Source: Cyanophora paradoxa (lineage: Eukaryota; Glaucocystophyceae; Cyanophorales; Cyanophoraceae). From it: a stretch of DNA of 64,000 nt. Under the pieces are notes generated by a model. That model was not told the origin of the DNA, ran no database searches, and was given only the letters and a program-made list of their open reading frames with translations. This document shows positions 32,728 through 43,127 of the stretch, piece by piece. A program made the position numbers and the translations under genes. The stretch covers positions 1 through 64,000 of the forward strand of contig QPMI01000288.1 in assembly GCA_004431415.1 (NCBI GenBank), given 5' to 3'. Within the stretch, counting starts at the first letter, position 1, and each line of letters begins with the position of its first letter.

Positions 32728-35700
32728 CTCGCTGGGGCGCCCCGCAGGGGAGAAGCTGGAGGGGGAGCAGGCGACGGGGCGGCAGGAGGAGGCCTTCAAG
32801 GCGCGCCTGCGGGAGATCCACGACGCCCTCGCCGCCGCCGAGGACGGCGCCCCCGCCAGCGTCCCCGCCCTCACCGTGCGCCAGCCCCGCTCCGCCCGAC
32901 TCTCTTCCTGGGCGCCGGCCGAGCTTGGTGCGGGGCGGGCGTAGCGGGATCGGCAGCGGGTGCAGGAGGCGCTGGCGGAACTGGAGCGGAACAAGCAGCG
33001 GGTGGCGGACACGAAAGGGCGGCAGCAGCGGCAGCTGCAGTACCAGGTGGAGATCGTGCGCTGCGTCTTCCAGGCGGGGGCCCTCCAGGAGCAGCTCAAG
33101 AACGCGAAGAGCCTGATGCTCAAGTGCCGCCAGCTGGAGACGCAGCGCCTCGCCCTCCTCACCCCGACCTGCCACCTCCTCCTCGCCGCCATCGCCAAGG
33201 GCATGCTCGAGGCCGTCGAGCAGGAGCGCCGGCAGCGCGAGGCGCGGCGCGAGGCCGAGGCCGCCGAGGCCGCCCACGCCCGCAAGCAGGACGAGGCGCG
33301 CGAGAAGCGCGAGGCGCGCAGGGCCGAGAAGGAGAAGAAGGAGAAGAAGAAGGAGGGGCCCAAGGGGGAGGAGGAGTGGACGGAGGAGGAGGAGGGGCGG
33401 TTGGCGGCGCTCGTCTCGCACTACCTCCCCGGGCGGGAGCACCTGGACTGGAAGGACTTCTTCGAGGACGCGAAGAAGGCCGCCGAGGCTGACCGCTTCG
33501 ACCTCGCCCCCCTGCGCCGTGGCGGCGAGCTCCGCCCCACCGTCCAGCTCACCCGCCGCTGGTGCCTCCCGGGGCCCTCCGGCCTCTCCCTCGAGACCCG
33601 CTGGCGCCGCGCCCGCGCCGCCGAGGCCGAGGAGCGCGCCAAGGCCGAGGCCGAGGCGGCGGCGGCGGAGGCGGCACGGCGAGCCCGGGAGGAGGCGGCG
33701 CGGGGAGGAGCACCGAGGACGACTCGTGCGCCGTCGCCCTTCCGCGCCCCCGCCGGCGGCCGCGCCGCTGGGCTGAGGGCGGGGCTGGCGCGCAGGGAGG
33801 ACGAGCGGCTGCTGCGGCGGTTCGAGCAGCGGGCCTCGGGCGGCGGCGGCGACCTCGCCCCGAGGCGCCCTCCACCGTCGAGCGGCCCCGCCCGCCGCCC
33901 GCAGCGCCCCGCCCGCCCGCGACAGCCCCGCCCGCGCACCCGAGGACGCCCCGCCCTCCGCGAGGTCACAGGCGCAGGCCGGCAGGGGGCAGGCGCAGCC
34001 ACCGGCCCCGCGGGGCTCTCCGCCGGCGCCCCCGGCCCAGGCATCGGGGCCCCAGGCGGCGCGGCGGACGCCGCCGCCCAAGGCGAGCGCCCCGGCGCCG
34101 CCGGAGAGACAGTCGCCGGCCCCCCAGGCGGCAGCACCCGCTCCGCCGCAGCCGAAGGGCCCCGCACCACAGCCGTCGCCCCCGAGGAGCCAGGCCCAGC
34201 CGCAGCCGCATCCGCCCCATCAGCCGCAGCCGCAGCCGCCTCCTCAGGCGCAGCCGGCGCAGGGTCGGGGAGCGGGCGCGGGGCGGCCGCCCTCCCCCGC
34301 GCAGCGCCTGGCTGCCCCTCCGCAGCCGCAGCCGAGCGGAAAGGGCAGCGGGGGTCAGCAGCAGGCCCCTCCGAAGCCGCCGCACGCCTCCTCTGCTACG
34401 CGGCCGTCTCCGCCGGCCTCCGCCGCCCCGCCGGCCTCGGTGACGCCTCCCACGGGACGCGAGGCGCAGGCGGCGGCCGCGAGCCCGGCAGCGGCCCCTC
34501 AGCCCAGAGTCTCCGACCCCTCCCCCTCCGCCCGCCCTCCCCGCCGCCCCGCGCCTCTCCCGACGTCTCCCCTCTCGCTGGCCCGCGCCCCGCCCCGGCG
34601 CCGCCGTCCCGCCCTCCCTCTGTCCGCCGCACCTGCGGCGACCCCGGCACCCGCCCGGGCGCCGCAGCGCCGCTCGCCTCGCCCCCGCACTCTCTCCGAG
34701 TCCAAGCCTCCGCCTGCCCCGGACGCTCCCGCCCCCGCCGAGGCGGCGCCGCCGGCCGACGAGCCGGCCGCCGTGCTGCCTCTGGCGGAGGCGCTGGCGC
34801 CGCCGCCGTTGGAGCCGCACGCGGCGCTGGTGCGGCAGCGGGAGGTGCTGCCGGCACTGCGGCGCCGCTTCTCGTACGCGCTGCTCGTCACCGGCCTCGG
34901 GGAGGTCCCCCGCGGCGCCGCCTCCGCCTTCGCCGCCGCCCTCTCCCGCTTCCTCTTCTCCGGGATGGACCTGCTGGTGGAGTTCAGGAGGCCGGACGCG
35001 CGCGCGGCCGCCGAGCGGCGCCTCTACGCCGGGCTGGCGGCCCGCTACTACTGCCAGACGCTCCGCTGCGGCCGGCTGCGGCACCTCCACCTCTCGGAGC
35101 GCCTCCCGCACCCCGCCCCGCCCCTCCCCGAGCCCGTCGCCGGCCTCCCCTTCCCCTGCGCCCCCGCCTCGACCCCCGCGCGGCCCCTCCCGCCCCGCGC
35201 CGTCGCCCGCGCTGCCGCCCTCCTCGAGGGGGGCGCCCCCCCGGAGGAGGACGAGGAGCGCGTCGCCCTCGCCCCCGTCGCCGGCATCGCCCGCGCTATC
35301 CTCGACGTGCTCCTCCCTCTTGCCGTCACGTCATGTACCCCCCTCACGCCGCGCAGGCGCTCCGTCTCTCGCCGGCGGTGCGGGAGCTGCTGGCGGCCCC
35401 CGCCGCCGGCGAGGAGCCGGCGGGCGCCGTGCCGGCCTTCCTCCCCCTCCTCCGCGGGGCCGCCGAGCACCCCGAGGAGCCCCTCCCGGCCGCCCTCGTC
35501 GACGCCGCCGCCGCCGCCGCCTCCGAGGTGGCCTGCACCCCCTCCCGCTCCCTCCACCCGCCCCTCACGCCCCGCAGCTGGCGGCCTGCTCGCTCCTGCC
35601 GCAGCGGCCGGGGGAGCCGCCCGCCCTGGCCGACCTCGCCGACCCCATCCTCGAGGTCCGCGCGCACCCCCCGCGCCCGCCCGCCCTCACCTCTGAGCGG

Positions 35701-36911
35701 CCGCGCAGGCCCTCGAGGGCCTCGCTCCGCCCCTCGCCGGCGCCCTCGACACCCGCTTCGCCGTCTCCGTGCGCCTCGTCGCCCTCCCGCGCCCTCCTCC
35801 TCGCCGCATGCTGAGCGTGCCGCCGGGAGGAAGGCGGCGTGCGGGGAGTGCGGGGCGATCGGGGGGGAGGACCCCCACTCCGCACGCCTCCTCCACCTCC
35901 CCGTCTCCTCCCTCCTCGACGAGGCACGCGATACCGCCCTCTCCCCTACACCTCCCCTCTAAGGGTCCCCGCAGCTGCCGGGCCTGCGCCTGGAGCGGGT
36001 GCTTGCGCGAGTGGCCTCCTGGGAGCTGCGCAAGTGCCCCGTGGCGGAGTGCCCGGGGACGGCCGGCCCCGCCACGGCCCTGCTGCGCGCCCCGCCGGCC
36101 CTCCTCTTAGCCACCGCCTGGGACGTCCCCGCGATCCTCGAGCAGGTCCCGCCCTGCCCGCGCCCTCGCCGCCCTCCCTCGCCTCGGGCCTGCTTGGAGA
36201 CGCGCCGGCCGGCAGGTCCAGCTCATGCTCTCCTGGCTGCCGGCGGGGCTGGACCTGGGGCAGGCCTTCGCGGGGGGGCCCGGACTGGAGCGGCCGGCCC
36301 CCTACGCCCTCCGCGCCGTCTCGTGCTACCGCGAAGCCTCCGCCACCGTCTTCCACGCCCCCGACGGCCCCGTCCGCCTTCTTCCTCTCCCCGCCTTGCC
36401 TTTTCCTCTCCAGCTGACCTCCGCCCTGCGCGCAGGCCGGCCCCTGGGAGGTGCGCCCCGACGACGGATCGCCACCCTCCGAGCTCCCCTCGTTCGGCGC
36501 CGTCGTCCAAGAGGCCCGCCCCCCCCCCCCTCCCCCCCCCCCCCCCCTTCTTCGAACAGGAGCCTCGCCCCTGCAGCGCGGAGGCCGTCTCACCCCTTCT
36601 CTCCCTCGCGCGCGCAGATCCTGGGCCGACAGCTCCTGCCCGACCTCCTCTGGTACGAGCAGCAGGCCGCCCTCGCCGGCGTGCCCGCCGAAGCCGTCGG
36701 CCCCGTACCCCCCCACCTCGTCTACGAGATCCCGCCCGGCGTCCCCTTCTACCCCATACCCGTGCCCGTCGCCGTCCACCTCGCGTATCCCGTCCCGATG
36801 GCGTACTCCCCGGTCCAGGAGGGCGAGGCGCTGCAGCCGCCGGTGGGCGAGCCTCTGCCGACGCCTCCCGCGCCCGACACGCCCCCTCCGGGCGACGTGC
36901 AGCTCGCTTAG
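32421..36911 (+). CDS. Coiled-coil protein ending in a USP-like, probably inactive deubiquitinase domain
   Basis: The N-terminal part is long helix (VQEALAELERNKQRVADTKG, then VEQERRQREARREAEAAEAA). An acidic [19 protein letters not shown] segment and about 300 Pro/Ala-rich residues follow. The C-terminal third lines up with the plant and USP53/54-type UCH fold. It has a Cys-box-like helix GIARAILD running into LRLSPAVRELLAA, a finger CGECGAIGGEDPHSARLLHL, and LRKCPVAECPG with LLRAPPALLLATAWDVP. It also has RAVSCYREASATVFHAPDG (His-box position), PWEVRPDDGS, and LLPDLLWYEQ, then a Pro-rich tail ending at TAG 36909-36911. Known enzymes have Cys in the first helix and a GHY or KHY at the His box; neither is seen, so it is likely a pseudo-enzyme or scaffold. 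The upstream boundary is not visible and it may be continuous with the gene before it. At least eight introns are inferred, one with a 29-base C run. Confidence 0.55.
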
Positions 36912-37295
36912 TTGCTCTTTGCGATTTTTTTTGCAGCTGACAGCTTACGTTCAGTTACTCTCGCTCTTTGAACTCGATGTACCAACTTTGTATCAACTCA
37001 CGACAGCTAAGAATGATCTCTCGCGACCTCTTCCATCATGGCATCGACTTTGATTCCCGTGTATATCTATAGCTATCTATTGTCACAGTGTGTTGGTTGT
37101 TCGAACGTCGTGGCTTTAATCCGATTCAGCGCTGACTAGTACTTCGAATGCCCCCTGCAGCTGGGCGCCGAGTTGTCTTTCAAATTCAAATCCAGTCTCC
37201 ATCTATGAAACACACACACGTTGTCGGTGACAAATACCTGCCCTTAATTGAAAAATTCTTCCCGGTTATCATTGAGGGAAGCGGATGAAGCCGCG
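36912..37295. other. Tail-to-tail intergenic gap
   Basis: This 384-bp relatively AT-rich stretch lies between the stop of the USP-like gene and the stop of the minus-strand MinE-like gene. Nothing coding was recognised. Confidence 0.5.
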
Positions 37296-38074
37296 TCAGA
37301 ATCGGATGAGCGGCTTCGGCGGCGGAGAGGAGCTCTTGCCGTCCTTTGGGGGAGCAGGAGGGGGCAGCAGCTTGAGCCTCCGCTGCGCCTGGGAGCCGGC
37401 CGCGGACTCATCTATCGCTGTACTGAGATCGGCCTCCGACGCCTCCACGTATTTTGCGAAAATCTGCGTGATCAAATTTCAGCGCGGCGTCGCTGGGACG
37501 ACCGCTGCGCGTGCCAAGCGCACGGCGATCAAATCGCACCTTGAGCACGTCGGAGCGGATGGAGGCAATGATCTCGAGCGCTTCCACTGCCTGCTCTTGC
37601 TGCGATTTGGAGTCGTCGTACTCCACGTAGCGCGCCAGGAGCTCCGCGATCTCCTTCTCCACGCGGGCGAGCACGTCCGGGCTGAGATCTGTCCTATCCG
37701 ACGCGATAATTGCGCGAGCCCGCGCCTTCATTGGATCAACGCTTCCACGGAAGCGACCCGCCGCCTGCTTTGTCTGGATCCCGCCCGTGCGCTGCACGAC
37801 AACGGCGCGGACTTTGTCCCAGAAGCTCAGAAACGGCGGAGTTGCCGACGCGACCGGGACGAAGATTGTTGGTGCTGGGGATGATTCGCAGCTCCTCCTG
37901 CAGGCGCTCCGTCGCCTCGGCGCCTGCCTGCGGCCAGTCGGCCGTCGCGCGAGCGGGAGGCGGCGAGAGCGGCGGGAACCTGTGCGCAGATGCTCCCGGC
38001 GCCTGCAAACCATCGATGCGGCGCCTGGAGACTCCCGGCAGGGCGGTGGCGGGCACGAAGAGTGAGGGAACCAT
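37296..38074 (-). CDS. MinE-like plastid-division factor with transit-peptide-like leader (candidate)
   Basis: The core ARARAIIASDRTDLSPDVLA running into RVEKEIAELLARYVEYD matches the anti-MinCD segment of MinE (typically HDRSDLSP...RYVEID). MinE positions the FtsZ ring by stimulating MinD. A splice donor after SIRSDVLK joins ATTTTCGCA (IFAKYVEASEADLS), giving a helical tail ending PPPKPLIRF and TGA at 37296-37298. This tail is unlike the usual MinE beta-strand end, so the assignment is tentative. From the ATG at 38074 the leader MVPSLFVPATALPGVSRRRI is basic, Ser/Ala/Pro-rich and has an early Phe, as in glaucophyte and red-algal transit peptides. An in-frame ATG at 38230 would add a first copy of an 88-bp block duplicated within the gene. 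The alternative frame through the duplicated block reads FVPVASATPPFLSFWDK and cannot be excluded. Confidence 0.55.
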
Positions 38075-38167
38075 CCGCTGCGGACTTTGTCCCAGAAGCT
38101 CAGAAACGGCGGAGTTGCCGACGCGACCGGGACGAAGAATGCTGGTGCTGGGGATGATTCGCAGCTC
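37807..38167 (-). repeat. 88-bp direct duplication, copies 273 bp apart
   Basis: Copies 37807-37894 and 38080-38167 differ at only two positions (GATTGTTGG against GAATGCTGG). The offset of 273 bp is a multiple of three, so both copies read in the same frame in the minus-strand gene (RPGRVGNSAVSELLGQS in each). It looks like a recent internal or exon duplication. Confidence 0.92.
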
Positions 38168-38224
38168 GTCCGGCAGACTTTGAAGTGCGGCGCTGGGGTA
38201 CATGCTCGGCGGCGCACTCGACCG

Positions 38225-39139
38225 ATGCATCACCTCGCGCTCGCCGGACCGCCTCTAGTCGCGGGGCTGGCCCTTGCGTTCGTCATCGGGTGTGCCGCGC
38301 GAGTCCCGCACCGCCTCGCCCAAGACATGACCCGCGTTTCAGGTATTTCGCCCACAGCTTTTTCGGTGGCGACATCACGGGCGATGAGGCGCCTCCCAGC
38401 AGCTGGACGCCTGGCGAGGAGTATAAGCTCGTGCGGCCCATGGCGCGAGCGGAATGCGCTGCAGCCGGCTCTGAGGGCTGCGCGCCTGCAGGTTCTCTGT
38501 GTGCGCCAGGATCTGAAGATGACATCGGGCAAGGTTCCGCATCGCGTCTAACGCCGATCTCCCGCCGCTCCGCCCCGACTCGCCGCGCTGCAGATTGCGG
38601 CCCAGTGCAGCCACGCGACGCTAGGCGCCTACAAGAAGGGCATCAAACGCGGCCGCGCGAACGAGATCCAATCCTGGTCGACGCCCGTTCGCTCGTCGTC
38701 TCTCGAATTGCGTTGTGCTGACCCTGCGACGCGCCAAGGGAGTGGAGCGGCCAGCCCAAGATCGCCGTGCGCGTGCAGAACGAGAAGGAGATGCTGGAGC
38801 TCGAGCGCAGGGCACGCCAGGCTGGCATAGACACCTACATCGTTCGCTCCGCCCCACCGTCCGCCGCCCCTGGGCAGCCGCCGACGCCGCCGCGTGCCCC
38901 GGCAGGTCTGCGACGCGGGCCGCACGCAGATCAAGGCGGGCTCCAGGACCGGTGCGCCCCTCTGCCACGGCCCCTACGCCTGTCGCTTCGCTCACCCTCG
39001 CGCCCTGCCGGGAACCCAGTTCTCGCCGTCGGGCCCGGTGCGATGTCTTTCCTCCGATTCCTTCCCCTGGCCTCACGGTCTCCCCGCAGCTCCCAAGCGC
39101 GCTGTCGACGCCGTGACTGGCCATCTAAAGCTCTTGTAG
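38225..39139 (+). CDS. PTH2: Peptidyl-tRNA hydrolase 2 (PTH2/Bit1)
   Basis: Exons 38225-38289, 38343-38430, 38492-38533, 38594 onward and several more join in frame. Introns are 53, 61 and 60 bp. The N-terminus has a single hydrophobic anchor, MHHLALAGPPLVAGLALAFV, as in mitochondrial-outer-membrane PTRH2, then a short linker ending PGEEYKL. The catalytic domain follows the family throughout: VLCVRQDLKMTSGK, IAAQCSHATLGAYKKGIKRG, SWEWSGQPKIAV (a splice inside the first Trp codon), RARQAGIDTYIVRDAGRTQI, KAGSRTVLAVGP and the terminal VDAVTGHLKLL. The conserved Lys, His, Asp and Thr residues are present. The enzyme frees tRNA from stalled peptidyl-tRNA. The stop is at 39137-39139. The start ATG sits in the palindrome ATGCAT shared with a possible start of the divergent MinE-like gene. 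Confidence 0.93.
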
Positions 39140-39259
39140 GCTACTTTGTAGCACCCTGGGACCCCGCTTTTTGAGTGTCACAGTGTTCCCTCGCCCGTGT
39201 GCCCTCGCGGGGGAGAGGGAGGCCGGCGGCTGTGGCTCGCGCGCTTGCACACCGGCGTG

Positions 39260-40335
39260 CTACAGGGTGCCCATGGAGCACGCGGAGCGCGGGCTGGACT
39301 CCGAGCAGGGGCTCTCCTCCCCGCCGGCGCCCCCGCGCGGCGTGGCCGGCATGCTGTGGCACGCGAGGCCGGCGTCGGGGACCGCGAGGAGGCCGCCGAG
39401 GCCGTTCGCGGCCGCCCCGACGGCGGCGAGGTCGGCGTCGCGCTCGCGCTCGGGGCCGGCCTCGGCGCGGGGGGCGACGAGGGTCCCCCGGCGCTTGATG
39501 GCGGCGAGGCGGTGCTCGGACTGGCGCCGCCCGCGCTCCTCCCAGAGCGCCCGCTGCTTCGCCACCGTCGCCGGCGAGAGGATCCCCGAGTTCTTGCGCG
39601 GCAGGCCCAGCGTGTTCCGCCGCCGCGAGCCCGAGTTGCTGCCGCTGCCGCCGTCGGGCCCGCCGCTCGCCGAGCTCCCGCACGTGCTGTCCCGCTCGCG
39701 CTCCCGCTCCCGCTCGCGCTCCTCGTCCTCGGGGGAAAGCTTGAAGACGAGGCTGGGGACGCGCTTCGGCGCCAGGCGCGCGGGGAGGGCCGAGGCGGGG
39801 GACACGGCCGCCCCCGCCGCCACGAGGTCGGCGAGGGACTGCGGGCGCGGCTGCTGCGATCCCGAGCGCGAGCCCGAGGGGGCCGGGGCCGGCGCGGGGG
39901 AGGCGGCGGCGGGCGGCTCGGGGGCGGAGGGCGGGGCGAGGGAGAAGGCGGAGGCGGCGGAGTCGCAGGGGCTGTCGAGCCTGTGCACGCCCGGGACGAT
40001 GACCGCCGCGTCGCTCTCCCCCGAGCTGTCCAGCTTGCGCACCCCGGGCTCGAGCCCCAGGCTGCCCCGCCGCGCCCCCGCCCCCATCGACCCCTCCGTC
40101 CCGAAGCTCGACCGCCGGTTGCCTGCGTGCGACGAGGCCGACGTCGCCATCGGGAGCGGTGGCTCCCCCGGCCCGCCGCCTGTGCCGGCGCTCCCCAGGC
40201 TCAGCGCCATCGCCACCCCCGCCCGCGCCTCCTCCGAGAGATCGGGCAGCGCCGGCCGCGGGCTCAGCGGCGGCGTCCCGCCGCCGCAGCCGCTGCGCGC
40301 GCCTCGGCCTCCGCCTCCTCCTCGGCCTCGGCGGC

Positions 40336-40367
<32 letters not shown>

Positions 40368-40456
40368 CGAACTCGTCCGAGTCGTCGATGTAGTAGAGCG
40401 CGCCGTCGTCGCCCTCGACCCAGCGCCCGCGCCCGCGCGAGCCTGCCGCCGCGGCA
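39260..40456 (-). CDS. Ser/Pro-rich disordered region: aminotransferase C-terminal extension or separate gene
   Basis: An exon RWVEGDDGALYYIDDSDEF plus an Ala/Glu run leads, after a frame change in a GCG-rich stretch, to about 340 residues of Ser/Arg/Pro-rich sequence. Landmarks are LSPRPALPDLSEEARAGVAM, GVRKLDSSGESDAAVIVPGV, APKRVPSLVFKLSPEDEERE, RRRNTLGLPRKNSGILSPAT and the end SSPRSACSMGTL. The stop is at 39260-39262. Several R-R-x-S/T sites look like kinase targets (RRNTLG, RRGTL, RRSSFG). No domain was recognised. It follows the aminotransferase C-terminal helix directly, with no obvious ATG or promoter, so it may be one fused protein. Joining them would need a very short intron near 40445-40466 or a missed exon. 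Confidence 0.45.
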
Positions 40457-42715
40457 GGTGGCACGCCGGCCCAGCGTCCGCGCGCTCTGCTCCTCCTCCG
40501 CGTGCGTCAGCGCCGCCGCGAGCCGCCGCAGCGCCCCCTCCATCTCCGCCATGCTCGCCGCGCTGCGGGCGGGGCCGCTGAGCTCCCGCGCCCCCCCTCC
40601 CCCCGCGCTCCCTTGCGCGCACCTGAAGGCGGCCCGCACGAAGGGCGACGGCTGCCCCGACGGCGAGCAGGCGCGGCCCGGCAGCTGCGCGACGGCATCG
40701 CGTTGGTAAGAAAGGACGCCGAGGCGCCGAGGCGGCGGGGCGGGGCGGGGCGGGGCGGGGGCGCACGAGGACGACGCCGTGGGCGCGGCGGGCCTCCTCG
40801 AGCAGCGGCCCCGAGTCCTCCACCCCTTCCAGCTGCCCCCGCCTCAGCGCGAGAGAAGAGGAGGAGCAGGAGGCGGCGCCCCCTCCCCACCTTGATCCAG
40901 AAGAAGAGGCCCCCGACGGGGGCGCGCCACGAGGCGAGGCCCGTCAGGTGCTTCTCGCAGATCGCGTCGAACGTGTCCCGCCGCTTCCGGTACTCCTCCT
41001 GCACGCACCTGTACCCCCCGCTCACGGCCCGTGGAGCGCGGGGCGGGGAGGAGGAGCGCGGGGGCACCGGATCTGCTGGAGCCAGCCGGAGGGGCCCCAG
41101 CGGTTGAGGAGGGCGGCGGCGACGACCTGGCTCACCCCCGAGGCGTGCATCGTCGAGGCCTGCCGCCGCGCCCGCCCCGCCCCCGCTCAGCCCGGGGCCC
41201 GACAGCAGCTCGGCCGGGGTCGAGGCGCGCCTGCTGGTGCGCCAGCACCCGCTCCATGATCTCCCGCGGGCCCGTCGCCCACCCGAGGCGCAAACCTGCG
41301 CCGGCGCCGCCAGGTCGGAGGGGGGCCCCTTCTGCTCCCCCCAACCCGCGATCAAGGGCGGGGTACCGGGTGCGAAGACGAAGGAGAGGGAGTCGATGCG
41401 GACGACGCGGCCGGCCGTGTCGAGGGAGAGGAGGCTCGGCAGCTCCGACAGCTGCTCCGAATCTGGGGGGGGACGCTCGGAGGGGGCGGGATGGAGCGGC
41501 GGCGGGGGGGCGGGCGGGCACCGAAGGGGAGGTCGAGCTGGAGGAAGTAGTAGGGGTCGTCCTCGATCACCAGCAGGTCGTACCTGCGCCCGCATCAGCG
41601 GAGGGGGGTGGGGGGGATGGCAGCGGGGGTACGGGCGCACCGGGAGGCGACCTCGAGGAGGGTGAAGCGGCGCTCGAAGGAGAGGGAGCGCCCCGTCGGG
41701 TTCTGCGCCGTCGGGCAGCAGTAGAGCACGCGGGGCAGGGGGCCCTGCGCCCCCGGCTCGAAGAGGGAGGGGGCGGGGGGCGGGGGCGGGGGCGGGGGCG
41801 GGGGGCGGGCCTCGCTCCAGGTGCCCAGCATGCGGTCCAGCTCGTCCACGTCCATCCCGTCCTTGTCGCAGCGCACCCCTGCGCCCCCGTCGCGCCCCGT
41901 CCCCGCCCCGCCGCCCCGCCCCGCCGCCCCGCCCCGCCGCGAGCCCCCCGCACCGTGGATCTTGCAGCCGAGCGGCCGAAGGGCGGAGAGGGCCCCGGGG
42001 TACGTCTGCGGGGCGGGCGGAGTGGGTTGGGGGCGGGCCTCCCCGGGGGCGGGGGGTGTGGGGGTGTAGGGGGGGTACGGCGCACGGGATCCTCAACAAG
42101 AACCGAGTCCCCCTCGTCGATCAGAGCGTCAAACACCTTGCTCAGCGCGTCCAGGCTGTGGAGCGCAGCCGGGCGCTCAGAGCGGGTCGAGGGCCAAACG
42201 CGCCCCGGGCGGGGGTAGGGGCGGGGCGGGCGGGCGGGGCGCGCCTGCCGTCCGTGACGGCGATGCGGGCCTGGCCGCGCCCGCTGCGCTCGGCGAGTCC
42301 GTGCTCGCTCCGCATGAGGCCCTCGATCCAGGAGAGGAGCGCGGGGAGGCCCGCCGACGCCGAGTACTGCAGCGCCTGCGCCGGCGTGTGGGCGGCCGGC
42401 ACCGCGAGCCTTGCGCGAGCGCCCCGGTGGCACGCGCGAAGGACGAACCGCGTCCAGCTCCCTCAGAGAGAGCGTGATGATCTCGTCGTCGACAGTCGTG
42501 AAGGAGAGGCCGGTCACCGGGAACGTGTCGGGCTGCGGAAGGCCTGCCGCCAGCGAGACCAAGTTCTCGGCCTCCGCAATCTCGTGCGCGGCCTGCGCAG
42601 GCGCGCGTGCCCACCGGTGAGCCGCGCCGACACGCTTAGGAGGCCGGGGCCGAACCACTATGGCTGACGGCTCCCTCCGCTTCGCCCTCCTTGAAAGGAA
42701 CCGATCGTATTCCAT
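40457..42715 (-). CDS. AADAT/KAT2-like class I aminotransferase lacking the PLP lysine
   Basis: The ATG at 42715 gives MEYDRFLSRRAKRREPSAI, matching the start of 2-aminoadipate/kynurenine aminotransferase. Later come NLVSLAAGLPQPDTFPVTGL, ALSKVFDALIDEGDSVLVED, YCCPTAQNPTGRSLSFERRF (PLP-contacting Asn), IEDDPYYFLQLDLPFG (Asp and Tyr of the PLP site), and LDTAGRVVRIDSLS joined to GLRLGWATGPREIMERVLAH. The end is FDAICEKHLTGLASWRAPVG, GLFFWIKV, PGRACSPSGQPSPFVRAAF and MAEMEGALRRLAAALTHAEE. Family members have Lys right after the SxS of RxDSxSK; here the codon at 41380-41382 is TTC (Phe), giving DSLSFVFAPGLRLGW. The rest of the fold is conserved. Known family members transaminate 2-aminoadipate, kynurenine or related acids in mitochondria or cytosol; without the Schiff-base lysine normal catalysis is unlikely. 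Many introns, C-rich in sense. Confidence 0.85.
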
Positions 42716-43127
42716 GATGCAGACCTTCTACTTTCTGAAGCTAGATGCTGCTCCGGGCGCCCGCGGGGATTGCCCGCGGCCGGGCGATTCGAACGCTGAG
42801 GGCGGATAGGCGCGGACTGTAAGCTCGACTGACGACTGGTCTGTGCTGAAGCTGGTGCAGGGCCGCCGGGCTGGCGGGCTTCCTTGTCCTTCCGTGATCC
42901 TCGACAGCGGACCCTCCAGTGCTCGAAGTGATTTGTGGTCTGTGCTGCGAAGGCTCGAAGCGCGTCTAGCGCGGCGGATCGAACGGCTTGCCACTCTGGC
43001 ACCGTACCCCCCTCACTCCCGGCTCTTTCTTCACTTCCGCTCTGGCCTCTGTGCTAAGTTTCTCTTAGCTCTTTCTTCTTAGCTGGCCTCTGTGCTTCGA
43101 TATCGGCTGCGCGTGCAGCTTGGGCGC
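42716..43127. promoter_or_regulatory. Divergent promoter region, aminotransferase / TatD
   Basis: 412 bp between two divergent starts. Pyrimidine-rich blocks near 43010-43080 (CTTTCTTC, CTTAGCTCTTTCTTC) precede the TatD ATG. No TATA box is evident. Confidence 0.4.
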
